This document shows positions 7,221-15,754 of a stretch of 64,000 bases of DNA, piece by piece. Made by a program: the position numbers and the translations under genes. The notes under the pieces are model-generated. The model was not told the origin of the DNA, searched no databases, and saw only the letters and a program-made list of their open reading frames with translations. Source of the stretch: Nitrosopumilus sp. b1 (lineage in GTDB: Archaea > Thermoproteota > Nitrososphaeria > Nitrososphaerales > Nitrosopumilaceae); assembly GCF_014078545.1 (NCBI RefSeq), contig NZ_MU078723.1, positions 186,001-250,000 on the forward strand, written 5' to 3'. Positions within the stretch are counted from its first letter, which is position 1; each line of letters opens with the position of its first letter.

Positions 7221-8246
7221 ATGGGATTAGATCTAAAGCAATTAGTAGTTAGAGAAAAGACAAAGCTGGAGTCATTTCAGACCAAAGTAGTAGCAATTGA
7301 TGCATACAATGCAATTTACCAGTTTCTTGCAATAATTCGCGGTCCAGATGGAATGCAGTTATCAGATTCCCAAGGAAGAGTTACAAGTCACATATCAGGT
7401 CTGTTCTATAGAAACATCAATTTTCTTTCACTTGGAATAAAGCCAGTCTATGTCTTTGATGGTAAACCTCCGTCATTAAAATCAGCAGAGATTGAAAGAA
7501 GGCGTCAGATCAAAAAAGATGCCACTGTAAAATATGAAAGGGCAATTGCAGATGGAAACTTGGAAGATGCAAGAAAGTTTGCACAACAGACAACTGCAAT
7601 GAGGGATGGAATGGTAGAAGACTCTAAAAAAATTCTCTCATTATTTGGGGTACCATACATTGATGCGCCATCAGAGGGGGAAGCAACTGCAGCCCATATG
7701 ACGCAAACTGGAGTAGCATATGCATCAGCTAGTCAAGACTTTGATTCAATTCTGTTTGGAGCAAAACGACTGATTAGAAACTTTACAAACAGCGGAAGAA
7801 GAAAGATTCCAAATAGAAATTCATACATGGAGATAGAGCCGGAAATCATTGAAACTCAAAAGACACTAGAAGCATTAGGACTAACAAAGGAACAGATTGT
7901 AGATGTAGGAATACTGATTGGAACGGACTTTAATCCGGATGGTTTTGAAAGAATTGGTCCAAAGACTGCACTAAAGATGATAAAGGATCATTCAAGGTTG
8001 GAAGACATTCCAAAGATTCAGGAGGAATTAGAAAGTGTCCCCTATGAACAGATTAGGAAAATCTTTTTGGAGCCAAAGGTATCTGAGATATCAAAGGTGG
8101 ATTTTGGAGAGATAGATTACGAGGGAATTGTAAAGTATCTTTCAGAAGAACGAGACTTTTCAGTAGACAGAGTAAACTCTTCACTAAATAGACTCAAAAA
8201 AGCAATAGAGAAGAAGAGTCAGACGCTAGAGCAGTGGTTTAGCTAG
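7221..8246 (+). CDS. fen: Flap endonuclease 1
   Basis: Structure-specific 5' nuclease that removes flaps during Okazaki-fragment maturation and base-excision repair. The 341-residue length is standard for archaeal FEN1. The metal ligands are in place: [13 protein letters not shown] and VFDGKPP in the N domain, [20 protein letters not shown] and IGTDFNPDG in the I domain. The C-terminus TLEQWFS is a PCNA-interacting peptide (PIP box). It starts at ATG 7221 and is a single-gene unit beside the tRNA. Confidence 0.97.
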   Translation: MGLDLKQLVVREKTKLESFQTKVVAIDAYNAIYQFLAIIRGPDGMQLSDSQGRVTSHISGLFYRNINFLSLGIKPVYVFDGKPPSLKSAEIERRRQIKKDATVKYERAIADGNLEDARKFAQQTTAMRDGMVEDSKKILSLFGVPYIDAPSEGEATAAHMTQTGVAYASASQDFDSILFGAKRLIRNFTNSGRRKIPNRNSYMEIEPEIIETQKTLEALGLTKEQIVDVGILIGTDFNPDGFERIGPKTALKMIKDHSRLEDIPKIQEELESVPYEQIRKIFLEPKVSEISKVDFGEIDYEGIVKYLSEERDFSVDRVNSSLNRLKKAIEKKSQTLEQWFS

Positions 8247-8326
8247 TAGAAAACTCAAGCAACACAGACAAGTTAGACAAATGATTATTTGTACAATTTA
8301 GAAATGTGTCAAGAAAAATTTTGATT

Positions 8327-9223
8327 TTAAGAGCCGTTATTTGGAGTGGGTTCTATAACAATTTCATCAATGTTGAATTTTTCAGCAACTGATAATTTTA
8401 TCTTCTCTACAATTTCATAGACATTATCCAAAGTCATTTTTTGATCTAAAATCACATGTATTTGAGCATATGAACCATGACCCAGTGGTCGAATTTGGAC
8501 ATCTTGTACATCAACATTGAAACTTGTTGTAATGTGTTCTTTGATTTCATCATGCAAGTCAGGGTCTTTGACAGCATCAAGGAGCACTAGAGATGATTCT
8601 CTGATGGCAGTATATGCCATGAAAAAGATGTATCCGGCTATGATGATTCCTCCAATTGCATCCATGTATTGAATTCCAAAGTATCCAAGCAAAACACTTC
8701 CAAAGCCGATAAATGAAGCACTGCCATCTTTTATTGAGTTTTTTGCATCAAGGGTTAATGAGACAAGATTGAATTTTTTTGCCACTCTTCTAACTTGAAA
8801 TGCGCGATATAGGGAAATGCTTCCTGCAGCCAAAAGAGTAACCATTGTAATTTCGGGATTGATGGTTTCAGATGGATGAATGATTCTCTCATATGCATGG
8901 TACACAATGAAAGCACCTAAAATCAGAATAGCTATTGCAGCAATGAGTGCAGCAAGACTCTCGATTTTTGCATATCCAAAATGAAAACTATCAGAACGAG
9001 GTCTGTGAATCATTCTAATTCCAAACCAGACGATAAAGGAGACTATTCCATCTGCAATAGAATCAAGTCCATCTGCAAAAAGTGTCAAACTGCCAGTAAA
9101 TGTAGAGATAAGAATTTCTGCAACGCCTATGCCTGCCAGAACCCATATTGAGCCCCAGGCAATTTTTCGTGCCTCTTCAAATGCTTTGGATTTATCCAAA
9201 TGTATGGACTTGAAATTATTCAT
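8327..9223 (-). CDS. Cation diffusion facilitator family metal transporter
   Basis: 298 residues with about six transmembrane helices (WVLAGIGVAEILISTF to the fifth and sixth helices near GFGSVLLGYFG and GGIIIAGYIFF), then a cytoplasmic C-terminal ferredoxin-like domain with VDVQDVQIRPLGHGSYAQIH. CDF proteins export divalent metals such as Zn, Mn, Fe or Co by H+ antiport. The helix-2 site reads DGLDSIADG and the equivalent helix-5 site reads DAKNSIKDG, with Asn where a His or Asp ligand is usual, so metal choice is unclear. It lies next to a TerC gene; both fit metal homeostasis. Confidence 0.85.
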   Translation of the reverse strand: MNNFKSIHLDKSKAFEEARKIAWGSIWVLAGIGVAEILISTFTGSLTLFADGLDSIADGIVSFIVWFGIRMIHRPRSDSFHFGYAKIESLAALIAAIAILILGAFIVYHAYERIIHPSETINPEITMVTLLAAGSISLYRAFQVRRVAKKFNLVSLTLDAKNSIKDGSASFIGFGSVLLGYFGIQYMDAIGGIIIAGYIFFMAYTAIRESSLVLLDAVKDPDLHDEIKEHITTSFNVDVQDVQIRPLGHGSYAQIHVILDQKMTLDNVYEIVEKIKLSVAEKFNIDEIVIEPTPNNGS

Positions 9224-9394
9224 AAATGATTAACGTTATTGGAATCTATCAAAATTCGTCTATTATACTTAATTGATTCAGATTTTAGAATATTGGATAG
9301 TTGTACCTAAACCTGATTTATCTGGAGATTTAACGCCCAGTATCTTTAGTTAGGAAAACATCAAAAAACCATTCCAGAATTTCTGAATAATAGG

Positions 9395-10381
9395 TTAAGT
9401 TAATTTTTCTTGTTTCTCATTTTTTTGTTTTCTTGCTCGGATAATTGATGCAGCAAAGGTAACGCCCAAAAGTGAAAATACCACAATCAATGAATGTATG
9501 ACCTCAATATGAATAAATTCAGAAAGGAGCATTTTTACTCCAATAAATCCAAGTATGATTGTCAAGCCATACTTTAGATAATACAGTTTTTCTATGCCAG
9601 AGCCAACAACAAAGTACAGACTTCGAAGACCGAGTATAGCAAAGACATTAGAGGAAATTATGATAAAAGAGTCCCGTGTAATTGAAAGAACTGCAGGAAT
9701 CGAATCCAGTGCAAATACAAGGTCGGTCATCTCTACTGACAATAAAGCAACTAACAGAGGAGTGACGACAAACTTTCCATTAACTCTCTTGAAGAATCTG
9801 TGATCATTTGATGTGGAATCAACGGATGTAAATTTATTTAAAATTCTTACTACAATGCTTTTTTCAATCTCTAACTTTTCCTTTTCTTTTTTAGTAATCA
9901 TTCTAATGCTAGTAAAAATTAGAACTGCTCCAAGCACATACACCATCCAATGAAAAGATTCTAGTAAAGATACACCGGCAAGAATAAAACCAATTCTCAT
10001 CACAATTGCCCCAATTATACCCCACATCAAAACACGATGTTGATGAATGTGGGAAATTCCCAGGGATGTAAATATCAAAACAAAGACAAGCATATTATCA
10101 ACACTGAGTGATTTTTCCAGGGCATAGCCTGTTGCATACTCTATTGCTTTTTGAGAACCCATTACAAAATAAATCAAAACTGCAAATATGCCGCCAAGTC
10201 CAATCCAGATGATTGTCCATATGGAGTCAGTTAAAAATGGCTGTGATGTTTTACCGTCTTGCTGTTTTTTTCTTTTAAAGAATCTGTGAAAGTGGTCTGA
10301 AAAAAGATCTATCGAAAGAGTTACGCTGACTATGGCAATGAAGATAATCCATAAACTCGTTGGAGCGGTACTTGCTTCCAT
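9395..10381 (-). CDS. TerC-family integral membrane protein
   Basis: 328 residues with about nine hydrophobic helices and the two TerC repeats, YALEKSLSVDNMLVFVLIF and LLSVEMTDLVFALDSIPAVL, carrying the conserved acidic residues in membrane segments. The length and order match the Alx/TerC branch, linked to manganese export or metal loading of exported proteins and to tellurite and alkaline stress. A charged cytoplasmic loop (TKKEKEKLEIEKSIV) separates the halves. The ATG at 10381 is preceded by no clear ribosome binding site. It is in the same direction as the CDF gene but 171 bases away, so they may not be co-transcribed. Confidence 0.85.
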   Translation of the reverse strand: MEASTAPTSLWIIFIAIVSVTLSIDLFSDHFHRFFKRKKQQDGKTSQPFLTDSIWTIIWIGLGGIFAVLIYFVMGSQKAIEYATGYALEKSLSVDNMLVFVLIFTSLGISHIHQHRVLMWGIIGAIVMRIGFILAGVSLLESFHWMVYVLGAVLIFTSIRMITKKEKEKLEIEKSIVVRILNKFTSVDSTSNDHRFFKRVNGKFVVTPLLVALLSVEMTDLVFALDSIPAVLSITRDSFIIISSNVFAILGLRSLYFVVGSGIEKLYYLKYGLTIILGFIGVKMLLSEFIHIEVIHSLIVVFSLLGVTFAASIIRARKQKNEKQEKLT

Positions 10382-10541
10382 GTATGTCTAATCGATGTCC
10401 AAGATTGATACCATGTATTTAGACATATTGAGAAGAATGGTAGCAGTATCACTCGTTTAAACAGTCTATCTAGTTTTATCCCAAAAGACAGGCACGGCTG
10501 AAAACAAGGTAAACAATGGTTTGAATTAAAAAATCATTTTT

Positions 10542-11015
10542 TTATTTTTTTATACTTTTAGACATTTTGGAAAATTTTTCATTTAACATTTCGGTGGTAT
10601 TTTGTAATTCAGTTATTTTGTCCTCGTTTGCCTTTTCTCTTAGATTTTTTATTACTTTGAATGCAAATTCGTTTCTATCAAATGGCTTTAGAAGAAAATC
10701 ACATGCGCCGTATTTTATCGCATCCTGTGTATCATTTTTTGAACCAGACAGACTCATCATCATTACTTTAACGGATGGATCCATTTTTTTCATTAGTCTT
10801 AATGTGGTGATTCCATCCATCTCAGGCATTTGTAAATCAAGTAGAACTAGATCAGGTTGAATTTTCTGGAATTTGGCTAATGCTTCCTTACCATTTTTTG
10901 CATCAAAAACATAGGGAGTAATATCGTTCATATCTATTAATTTGTGAAGTAGTTGCCGCATTGAAAGACTATCATCTACTATCAAAATTCTAAAAAATCC
11001 CTCCTTAAACTTCAT
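10542..11015 (-). CDS. CheY-like response regulator
   Basis: A 157-residue single receiver domain followed by a short C-terminal coiled coil (TELQNTTEMLNEKFSKMSKS). The acidic pocket is D14/D15 (ILIVDDSLSM), the phosphoacceptor is D60 (LVLLDLQMPEMDG), and the conserved switch residues are S88 and K110 (FLLKPFD). There is no DNA-binding output domain, so it acts by protein contact. It is an orphan here; the soluble kinase at 2426-3607 is one possible donor. ATG 11015 is used. Confidence 0.9.
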   Translation of the reverse strand: MKFKEGFFRILIVDDSLSMRQLLHKLIDMNDITPYVFDAKNGKEALAKFQKIQPDLVLLDLQMPEMDGITTLRLMKKMDPSVKVMMMSLSGSKNDTQDAIKYGACDFLLKPFDRNEFAFKVIKNLREKANEDKITELQNTTEMLNEKFSKMSKSIKK

Positions 11016-11179
11016 TTAAGTAAATTTTTGAATTTTTGGCAGATAAAAAAATAGGTGTTTAAAATACACAAATAATATTTTCATATTTTGCCTGAAGTTT
11101 CTACGAAATGACAAAAACTCAGATTATCACTCGTGATTTTTTAATCAATCTTAATATTTGAATTTAAATTGGTTAATGT

Positions 11180-11623
11180 ATGATATCACACATTTTGGTT
11201 CCCTATGATTTTACAAATTTTGCAGATTTGGCATTTGAGAAAGCAATAGAGATTGCAAAAAAATTTGATTCAAAATTAACGCTGCTTACTGTTCTTGGAA
11301 GCGATACGGACACATCTGGAATGTCATTTTCCAGAGCACAAGAAGCCCATGATGAGGCAGAATCAAAGGCAAAAGAGGATCTAAACAAGATGAAGGATTC
11401 AAAGAAAATTGAAGACATCGATATTTCAGTAAAGATCATACATCATTCATCATCAATAGAAGGAATACTCTCCTTTGCTGAATCAAACAATGTAGATTTG
11501 ATTGTAATGGGCTCACATGGAAGATCAGGCTTTAAAAAACTGGTTCTAGGAAGCATAGCATCTGGAATCATAACAAAAGCGAATTGCCTAGTAATGATAG
11601 TAAAACAACCAAAAAAAGAATAA
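11180..11623 (+). CDS. Universal stress protein (UspA family)
   Basis: 147 residues with the alpha/beta USP fold: ISHILVPYDFTNFADLAFEK at the start and the ATP-binding loop GSHGRSGFKKLVLGSIASGI at about residues 112-131 (G-2X-G-9X-G(S/T)). It probably binds ATP and dimerises. It is a single transcription unit. It is one of four USP genes in the window; the others are at 25.5 and 27.8 kb, where CBS-domain genes accompany them. Confidence 0.9.
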   Translation: MISHILVPYDFTNFADLAFEKAIEIAKKFDSKLTLLTVLGSDTDTSGMSFSRAQEAHDEAESKAKEDLNKMKDSKKIEDIDISVKIIHHSSSIEGILSFAESNNVDLIVMGSHGRSGFKKLVLGSIASGIITKANCLVMIVKQPKKE

Positions 11624-11655
11624 TTGATTTTGGATAGTTGTAGTTTTTTGAAAAA

Positions 11656-11862
11656 TTAATGATTAATGAAAGAGTATTTTTCACCACATTTTCCGCATCT
11701 GTCATGTGAACCTTTTGCTGGTTTTGTTACACCGCAAAGACCACAGTATCTCATTATTCCCATTTCAATAAGATTTCGTGAACAGTTTTGTTTTTCTTCT
11801 GAATTATGATCTACTCTTGGTTTTGTACAAAACTCACATATCTCATCTGTTTCCATTTCCAT
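11656..11862 (-). CDS. Small double zinc-ribbon protein
   Basis: A 68-residue protein with an N-terminal CEFCTKPRVDH motif and a C-terminal YCGLCG...DRCGKCG pair (two CxxC knuckles), giving at least one complete four-Cys zinc ribbon. Similar small ribbons occur repeatedly in this window. Function could be nucleic-acid or protein binding. It starts at ATG 11862 and is convergent with the universal stress protein gene. Confidence 0.65.
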   Translation of the reverse strand: MEMETDEICEFCTKPRVDHNSEEKQNCSRNLIEMGIMRYCGLCGVTKPAKGSHDRCGKCGEKYSFINH

Positions 11863-11915
11863 CCACTTGATTCAGTTGTGGCATATAAAAGATAAAAAAG
11901 TAGATGTACAAAGTT

Positions 11916-12224
11916 TTACTTTAATCTGTAATACACCTTCATGAATTCAGCTGCCTTGTCATTTGCAATAATCTTTTTTATATTTTTTATTTTTTCGTTT
12001 TTTATTTCCTTGTCAGTTTGACTAACAGCATCCTCTTTGCAGATATCATTACCACAAACCTTATGGTAAGTTTTCTTGCCAAAATCATGAGTGGTTACTC
12101 CTTTGCTTTTTTTCATTACAAGAAAACCATCCGGCGTAATTAGATAGGCCCAAGCATTAAGCGTGGGAAAAACCAAAGACAGTGCCAGAATCATTGCTGT
12201 TGAGGTCAAGATAATTTTTTTCAT
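11916..12224 (-). CDS. Secreted small hypothetical protein
   Basis: The 102-residue protein begins with a clear signal peptide (MKKIILTSTAMILALSLVFP, cleavage probably after NAWA at about residue 26). The mature part has two cysteines in HKVCGNDICKED and a Lys-rich helical tail (KNEKIKNIKKIIANDKAA). It should be exported and may have one disulfide. No family is recognised. It lies in line with the 44-residue gene starting at 12380, 21 bases downstream of that gene's stop, and may be co-transcribed. Confidence 0.65.
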   Translation of the reverse strand: MKKIILTSTAMILALSLVFPTLNAWAYLITPDGFLVMKKSKGVTTHDFGKKTYHKVCGNDICKEDAVSQTDKEIKNEKIKNIKKIIANDKAAEFMKVYYRLK

Positions 12225-12245
12225 TTAGGGTATCACTTTGTCTTG

Positions 12246-12380
12246 TTACTTGTTTTTTCGTATATTTCGATAGTCAGTCATGAAATTATCAAAATTCTCA
12301 ATCTCTTCTATTGGGATTCCTTCTAGCTTGCCCCATGATTTTCGTACAGAATGTTCTGCCTTTATTTTATTTTCATACAT
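12246..12380 (-). CDS. Small hypothetical protein, 44 aa
   Basis: ATG 12380 to TAA 12246-12248 encodes a soluble 44-residue protein (MYENKIKAEHSVRKSWGKLE, later NFDNFMTDYRNIRKNK). Composition is balanced and helical, with no cysteines or membrane segment. It precedes the secreted-protein gene by 21 bases on the same strand, which favours a small operon. Family unknown. Confidence 0.5.
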   Translation of the reverse strand: MYENKIKAEHSVRKSWGKLEGIPIEEIENFDNFMTDYRNIRKNK

Positions 12381-12528
12381 GAACAAGTTATTGTAGATAA
12401 ATTATTAGTGGATAACTCAGAAATTGTGGCATGCCTAATTTTAGTAGGTTTTTTTCAACTTTGCAAGTAATTGATAAAGCATGCATTGAAAGTTACCTTA
12501 ATTATCAATCAAGATAATCAGTCAAATC

Positions 12529-13590
12529 ATGGTAAAGCTTTTCAAAAAATCAGGTAGAAAACCAGGAAGTGCACCAGGAACAATTACGCACATCGGAAAA
12601 AAAACAAATGTTTCAAAAATTCAGATAGTAGATTTTGACAAAAGGGAATTACTTGAAAAAGAAGTTAAAAATATTGAAGATTGCTTCCCGTTTTTTGATA
12701 ATCCAACCATCACATGGGTAAATATTGTCGGATTACATGATGTCAAGTCTATTGAAAAAATAGGAATGCGTCTTGGGGTACACCCACTTGTCTTAGAAGA
12801 TATTGCAAATACTGATCAGCACCCAAAGGTGGAAGATTATGATGAGTTTATTTTTGTAGCACTAAAGATGTTTAGATTTGAAAATATCAATAACGAGCTT
12901 GAAATGGAACACCTTAGCATAGTTTGTGGTAAAAATTACATTCTTTCATTTATGGAATCAATAGACGATGTCTTTGAACCAGTATGTGTCAGGATAAGGG
13001 AAGGAAGAAAAACAATGAGGGAAAGCAAGTCAGACTATTTGATGTATGCTCTTCTTGATGCAATTGTTGACAATTATTTCATTGTGCTTGAAAATATTGG
13101 AGAAAAAATAGAAGACTTGGAAAAAAAGATAGTTCAAAGTCCCAAACCATCTCTCCTCAATAGACTGCATAAGCTTCAAGATGAGATGCTAGTAATCCAA
13201 AAGTCTGTTTTACCACTACGGAAATTTATTCCAACACTTGAGCATCTTAAAACTCCACTTATTTCAACATCCAGTGCAATATTCTTTAGAGATCTTAGTG
13301 ACCACATTGTACAGATTACAGATACCATAGATGCTACAAACAACAAGCTATCAACAATGAACAATCTTTACCTGTCAGTTCTGAATCATAAAACAAATGA
13401 GGCAATGAAGATACTAGCATTAATTGCAACAATATTCATTCCGGTGACATTTTTGGCTGGAGTTTATGGAATGAATTTTGAGTTTATGCCAGAGCTTTCA
13501 TCGCCTTTAGGATATCCAATTGTTCTAGGAGTAATGATTGGAATCGGGATTTCCATGGTTGTTTATTTTAAAAAGAAAAAACTACTTTGA
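12529..13590 (+). CDS. corA: CorA-family magnesium transporter
   Basis: 353 residues: a cytoplasmic alpha/beta domain with HPLVLEDIANTDQHPKVEDY, a long stalk helix (VLENIGEKIEDLEKKIVQS to NKLSTMNNLYLSVLNHKTNE), and two C-terminal membrane helices with the signature YGMNFEFMPEL between them. The pentameric channel brings in Mg2+ (or Co2+/Ni2+). The C-terminus KKKKLL is basic as usual. The stop overlaps a convergent small gene by nine bases. The N-terminal 40 residues (Lys/Gly rich, GRKPGSAPGTITH) are an extra basic extension. Confidence 0.95.
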   Translation: MVKLFKKSGRKPGSAPGTITHIGKKTNVSKIQIVDFDKRELLEKEVKNIEDCFPFFDNPTITWVNIVGLHDVKSIEKIGMRLGVHPLVLEDIANTDQHPKVEDYDEFIFVALKMFRFENINNELEMEHLSIVCGKNYILSFMESIDDVFEPVCVRIREGRKTMRESKSDYLMYALLDAIVDNYFIVLENIGEKIEDLEKKIVQSPKPSLLNRLHKLQDEMLVIQKSVLPLRKFIPTLEHLKTPLISTSSAIFFRDLSDHIVQITDTIDATNNKLSTMNNLYLSVLNHKTNEAMKILALIATIFIPVTFLAGVYGMNFEFMPELSSPLGYPIVLGVMIGIGISMVVYFKKKKLL

Positions 13591-13890
13591 TGATTTTTCT
13601 TCCAGGTATCTAGCAATCTCTTTTTCTAATATCCCTTTTTTGCTTCTAATCTCTTGATGCACTAGAAAAAGAAACTCCTGACCCCAATTTTGTCCGTATT
13701 TTTTACGATATCCTTCAGAGTATTCACTTTCTTTGCTTCCAAGAATCCATCCGGTGATAAATGATGACTCGTTTTCTGGATTCCATGAAGTTCTCAACAT
13801 AGGATAATAAACTTCCAAGAATCCTTTAAGATCACTATCAATTCTTTTTAGATCATACTTTATGTATTCTAAAAACTCCTGATCATTCAT
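13582..13890 (-). CDS. Hypothetical protein, 102 aa
   Basis: Soluble protein with helical character and many aromatic residues: MNDQEFLEYIKYDLKRIDSD, then SFITGWILGSKESEYSEGYR and LVHQEIRSKKGILEKEIARY. No cysteines and no membrane helix. ATG 13890 is 19 bases after the stop codon of a small RHH-like gene's region end (13909), so the two may be co-transcribed. No family is recognised. Confidence 0.65.
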   Translation of the reverse strand: MNDQEFLEYIKYDLKRIDSDLKGFLEVYYPMLRTSWNPENESSFITGWILGSKESEYSEGYRKKYGQNWGQEFLFLVHQEIRSKKGILEKEIARYLEEKSSK

Positions 13891-13908
13891 GCCTTTTGGT
13901 AGAATTGT

Positions 13909-14046
13909 CTAGTATTTTTCTCGAATCTTTTTTTCTAAAACATCGATAAGTTCGTTGACAAGAAAGTCGCCATCTCTAGCATGGCTGATACCAGCAATCT
14001 TTTCCATACGCTTCATCGTTTCGTTTGAAATTTGTAGTTGTACCAC
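13909..14046 (-). CDS. Short ribbon-helix-helix-like protein
   Basis: Starting at GTG 14046 the protein is 45 residues: MVQLQISNETMKRMEKIAGI, then DGDFLVNELIDVLEKKIREK. A short beta strand followed by two helices is the layout of MetJ/Arc (ribbon-helix-helix) DNA-binding dimers or antitoxins. The open frame extends further upstream to 14133 but the added sequence does not look protein-like. The gene at 13582-13890 follows 18 bases later on the same strand, so a two-gene unit is possible. No toxin-like neighbour is evident. Confidence 0.5.
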   Translation of the reverse strand: MVQLQISNETMKRMEKIAGISHARDGDFLVNELIDVLEKKIREKY

Positions 14047-14113
14047 AATGAGGATAGTTTTTATTGTAATATAAGTTGGAGGGGTTTTGCACCATCTCAA
14101 TAAAAAAGAGGGA

Positions 14114-14269
14114 TTACTCCTTATAATGAACAAGTAGAGTGTTGTCCATCACAGGCAATACGGCAATGACATTATCTCCCTTTTCAGCCAGAAAATCATT
14201 TACGACATCCTGCAGATATACTCCTTGAGATAACTCCTTTGATTCAAAGTAGCGAATTTTGTGAATCAT
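14114..14269 (-). CDS. Small hypothetical protein, 51 aa
   Basis: ATG 14269 to TAA 14114-14116 encodes a 51-residue soluble protein (MIHKIRYFESKELSQGVYLQ, then NDFLAEKGDNVIAVLPVMDN, ending LLVHYKE). The pattern strand-helix-strand with NVIAVLPV and TLLVHYK suggests a small alpha/beta fold as in many short archaeal proteins. No family recognised, no cysteines. Confidence 0.5.
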   Translation of the reverse strand: MIHKIRYFESKELSQGVYLQDVVNDFLAEKGDNVIAVLPVMDNTLLVHYKE

Positions 14270-14377
14270 GCAATTAAAGACCTGACTTCATGTATTAATG
14301 ATTCTAGAAGTGATTTTGAGAAAAATCATACCCACTAATTTTCTTGGACTTAAGTAGTATGAGGGCGTAATAGAATA

Positions 14378-14476
14378 GTGAATTTTAGGAAATGTGTTCA
14401 TTGTGGAAGAGAATATCAAAGTATGTTTGATTCCCCCGTATGTTCATCAAAGTGTTCATCTGAGATTTCAGGGTAA
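14378..14476 (+). CDS. Mini zinc-ribbon protein, 32 aa
   Basis: From GTG 14378 to TAA 14474-14476: a 32-residue peptide with RKCVHCGREYQ and VCSSKCSSE, that is CxxC ... CxxxC, enough for one zinc site. The second pair resembles the C-terminal knuckle of DUF2256-like small ribbons. Start codon is uncertain (GTG). It is followed 28 bases later by another tiny Cys-rich frame. Confidence 0.45.
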   Translation: MNFRKCVHCGREYQSMFDSPVCSSKCSSEISG

Positions 14477-14504
14477 TATGCAAAATAAGGATTTTGAGAA
14501 TTAG

Positions 14505-14603
14505 TTGGTAACTTGCGATAAATGCTATCACGAACACCATGATCAATGCATGGGCAAGGCAGGAATGTTTGATTGTGATTGCAGTTGTGTAAAAGGGCAC
14601 TGA
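14505..14603 (+). CDS. Cys/His-rich mini protein, 32 aa
   Basis: TTG 14505 to TGA 14601-14603: 32 residues with VTCDKCYHEHHDQCMGKAG and DCDCSCVKGH, i.e. six Cys and four His. CxxC followed by a HEHH cluster and a C-X-C-X-C tail can bind one or two zinc ions. The C-X-C-X-C tail echoes the metallothionein-like peptide at 6837. Start codon and expression are uncertain. Confidence 0.4.
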   Translation: MVTCDKCYHEHHDQCMGKAGMFDCDCSCVKGH

Positions 14604-14625
14604 CTATTTTAAAAAAATATTGTTG

Positions 14626-14769
14626 CTAGCCAAATAAACCGCTAGCAACAAAATATGCTCCTGCACCCATCCCCATAACTGCACCTAATGCCATGCAGAT
14701 GAGGTCAAACTTTACTACCTTTTTGAATGGGGCATGTACCATTTTGTTCCATGTGTTTTGTGTGTTCAT
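14626..14769 (-). CDS. Small membrane protein, 47 aa
   Basis: ATG 14769 (MNTQNTWNKMVHAPFKKVVK) opens a 47-residue protein with a basic N-terminus and one hydrophobic helix, LICMALGAVMGMGAGAYFVA, rich in Gly/Ala. The frame is open further upstream to 14922, but that part crosses an inverted repeat and looks like leader DNA, so the shorter start is preferred. Function unknown. Confidence 0.45.
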   Translation of the reverse strand: MNTQNTWNKMVHAPFKKVVKFDLICMALGAVMGMGAGAYFVASGLFG

Positions 14770-14856
14770 ACAAACACTACACAAAGGAGTTAGATAGATT
14801 TTGGTAAGCTGGATAGCTGACCACAGTATATGATCTAGAATCACATAGATAATAAA

Positions 14857-14922
14857 ATGCGAGAACAGCTTTTTCCCAGACCAGACAGGAATGACGAATT
14901 GGCATTCACAATGTTCTCGCAT
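14857..14922. repeat. 11-bp inverted repeat upstream of small membrane protein gene
   Basis: ATGCGAGAACA at 14857-14867 and TGTTCTCGCAT at 14912-14922 are perfect inverted copies separated by 44 bases. They lie between two divergent small membrane-protein genes (starts 14769 and 14942). They could be a pair of operator sites or arms of a hairpin in a leader RNA. Confidence 0.45.
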
Positions 14923-14931
14923 GACTTTCTT

Positions 14932-14940
14932 AGGAGGGGT
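14932..14940 (+). promoter_or_regulatory. Strong Shine-Dalgarno site
   Basis: AGGAGGGGT directly precedes the ATGATG at 14942-14947. Such a purine-rich site is uncommon in this window and supports the 38-codon frame as a real gene. Confidence 0.65.
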
Positions 14941-14941
14941 A

Positions 14942-15058
14942 ATGATGTATCAGATTAAACAAAAACTAAAACAAACACTACCACGTCACAGAAAGGCATA
15001 CTATGGAATTTACGGAATTTCAGTACTTGCAGTGATAATATTATCAATAATCCTATAG
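14942..15058 (+). CDS. Single-helix small membrane protein, 38 aa
   Basis: ATG 14942 (or 14945) to TAG 15056-15058. The peptide has a basic N-terminal half (YQIKQKLKQTLPRHRKAYYG) and one transmembrane helix (IYGISVLAVIILSIIL), with the positive end predicted inside. A strong ribosome binding site precedes it, and an 11-bp inverted repeat is upstream. No family is known to me; small single-helix proteins commonly modulate larger membrane complexes. It converges on the phosphate operon. Confidence 0.6.
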   Translation: MMYQIKQKLKQTLPRHRKAYYGIYGISVLAVIILSIIL

Positions 15059-15082
15059 ATTATTGATGTTCAAGAAATTTCA

Positions 15083-15754
15083 TCACGGTGTAGATTGGAA
15101 ATCTTTTGTGTGATCAGCAATTCGCTGCTCGCTAGGCTTGTGCTTACCAGTAACGATATAATTTATTGCATCACTCATAAACACAGCATGATCACCTATT
15201 CGCTCTAGGTATCGCAATAGAAGAGCTTCAGCTAAAGCACATTTTGTATTTTCTGATTCAATTAATTTTGGTAGTCTCTCTTTGTAGATTTTATCTATGA
15301 AAGCTTCGTCTTCCTGAATCTTTACTGCTTTTCTTACATCAAGTTCTGCAAATGACAAGACGGCTTCTTTTATCATGTGTTTTACCTTTTTTGTAATCTC
15401 AAATAGTGATGCGTTTGTGCATTCAGAGATATCACCAAACAAATCCCGAACTTGTGTAATATCATATGCGTATCTTCCAAATCTTGAAAACGCATAAGAG
15501 ATCTCAGTAGAGGAACGAATCAACCTAAAATCATCAGCTACGGGCTGATATTTGAGTAACATATCAAAGATCAAGTCTTCAACTTCAAAGTATTTGTTGC
15601 GAATTGAATCTGACAAGGCTCTAACCTTATCTGTAGTATTTTTTCCCTCAAGATACGAATCTACTGCAAGAGATATGCATTCAATTGCCATATCTCCCAT
15701 CTCAGACATTATCAGAGATAATTTTTCAAGCGAAGGATCAATCAGACGCGGCAT
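15083..15754 (-). CDS. phoU: PhoU-family phosphate regulator
   Basis: 223-residue all-helical protein with two PhoU three-helix repeats; motifs include SLEKLSLIMSEMGDMAIECI, FEVEDLIFDMLLKYQPVADD and RYLERIGDHAVFMSDAINYI with the E-x-x-D metal-binding pattern. PhoU restrains the Pst transporter and phosphate signalling. It is the last gene of pstC-pstA-pstB-phoU; its ATG overlaps the pstB stop (TAATG, 15754). A variant from the classical two-component partner: no PhoR/PhoB pair is encoded here. Confidence 0.92.
   Translation of the reverse strand: MPRLIDPSLEKLSLIMSEMGDMAIECISLAVDSYLEGKNTTDKVRALSDSIRNKYFEVEDLIFDMLLKYQPVADDFRLIRSSTEISYAFSRFGRYAYDITQVRDLFGDISECTNASLFEITKKVKHMIKEAVLSFAELDVRKAVKIQEDEAFIDKIYKERLPKLIESENTKCALAEALLLRYLERIGDHAVFMSDAINYIVTGKHKPSEQRIADHTKDFQSTP

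Noticed and set aside
14770-14922. Upstream extension of the 47-residue membrane gene to a 98-residue frame.
   Set aside because: The extension begins inside the inverted repeat arm and would include promoter-like DNA; the internal ATG at 14769 gives a normal small membrane protein.
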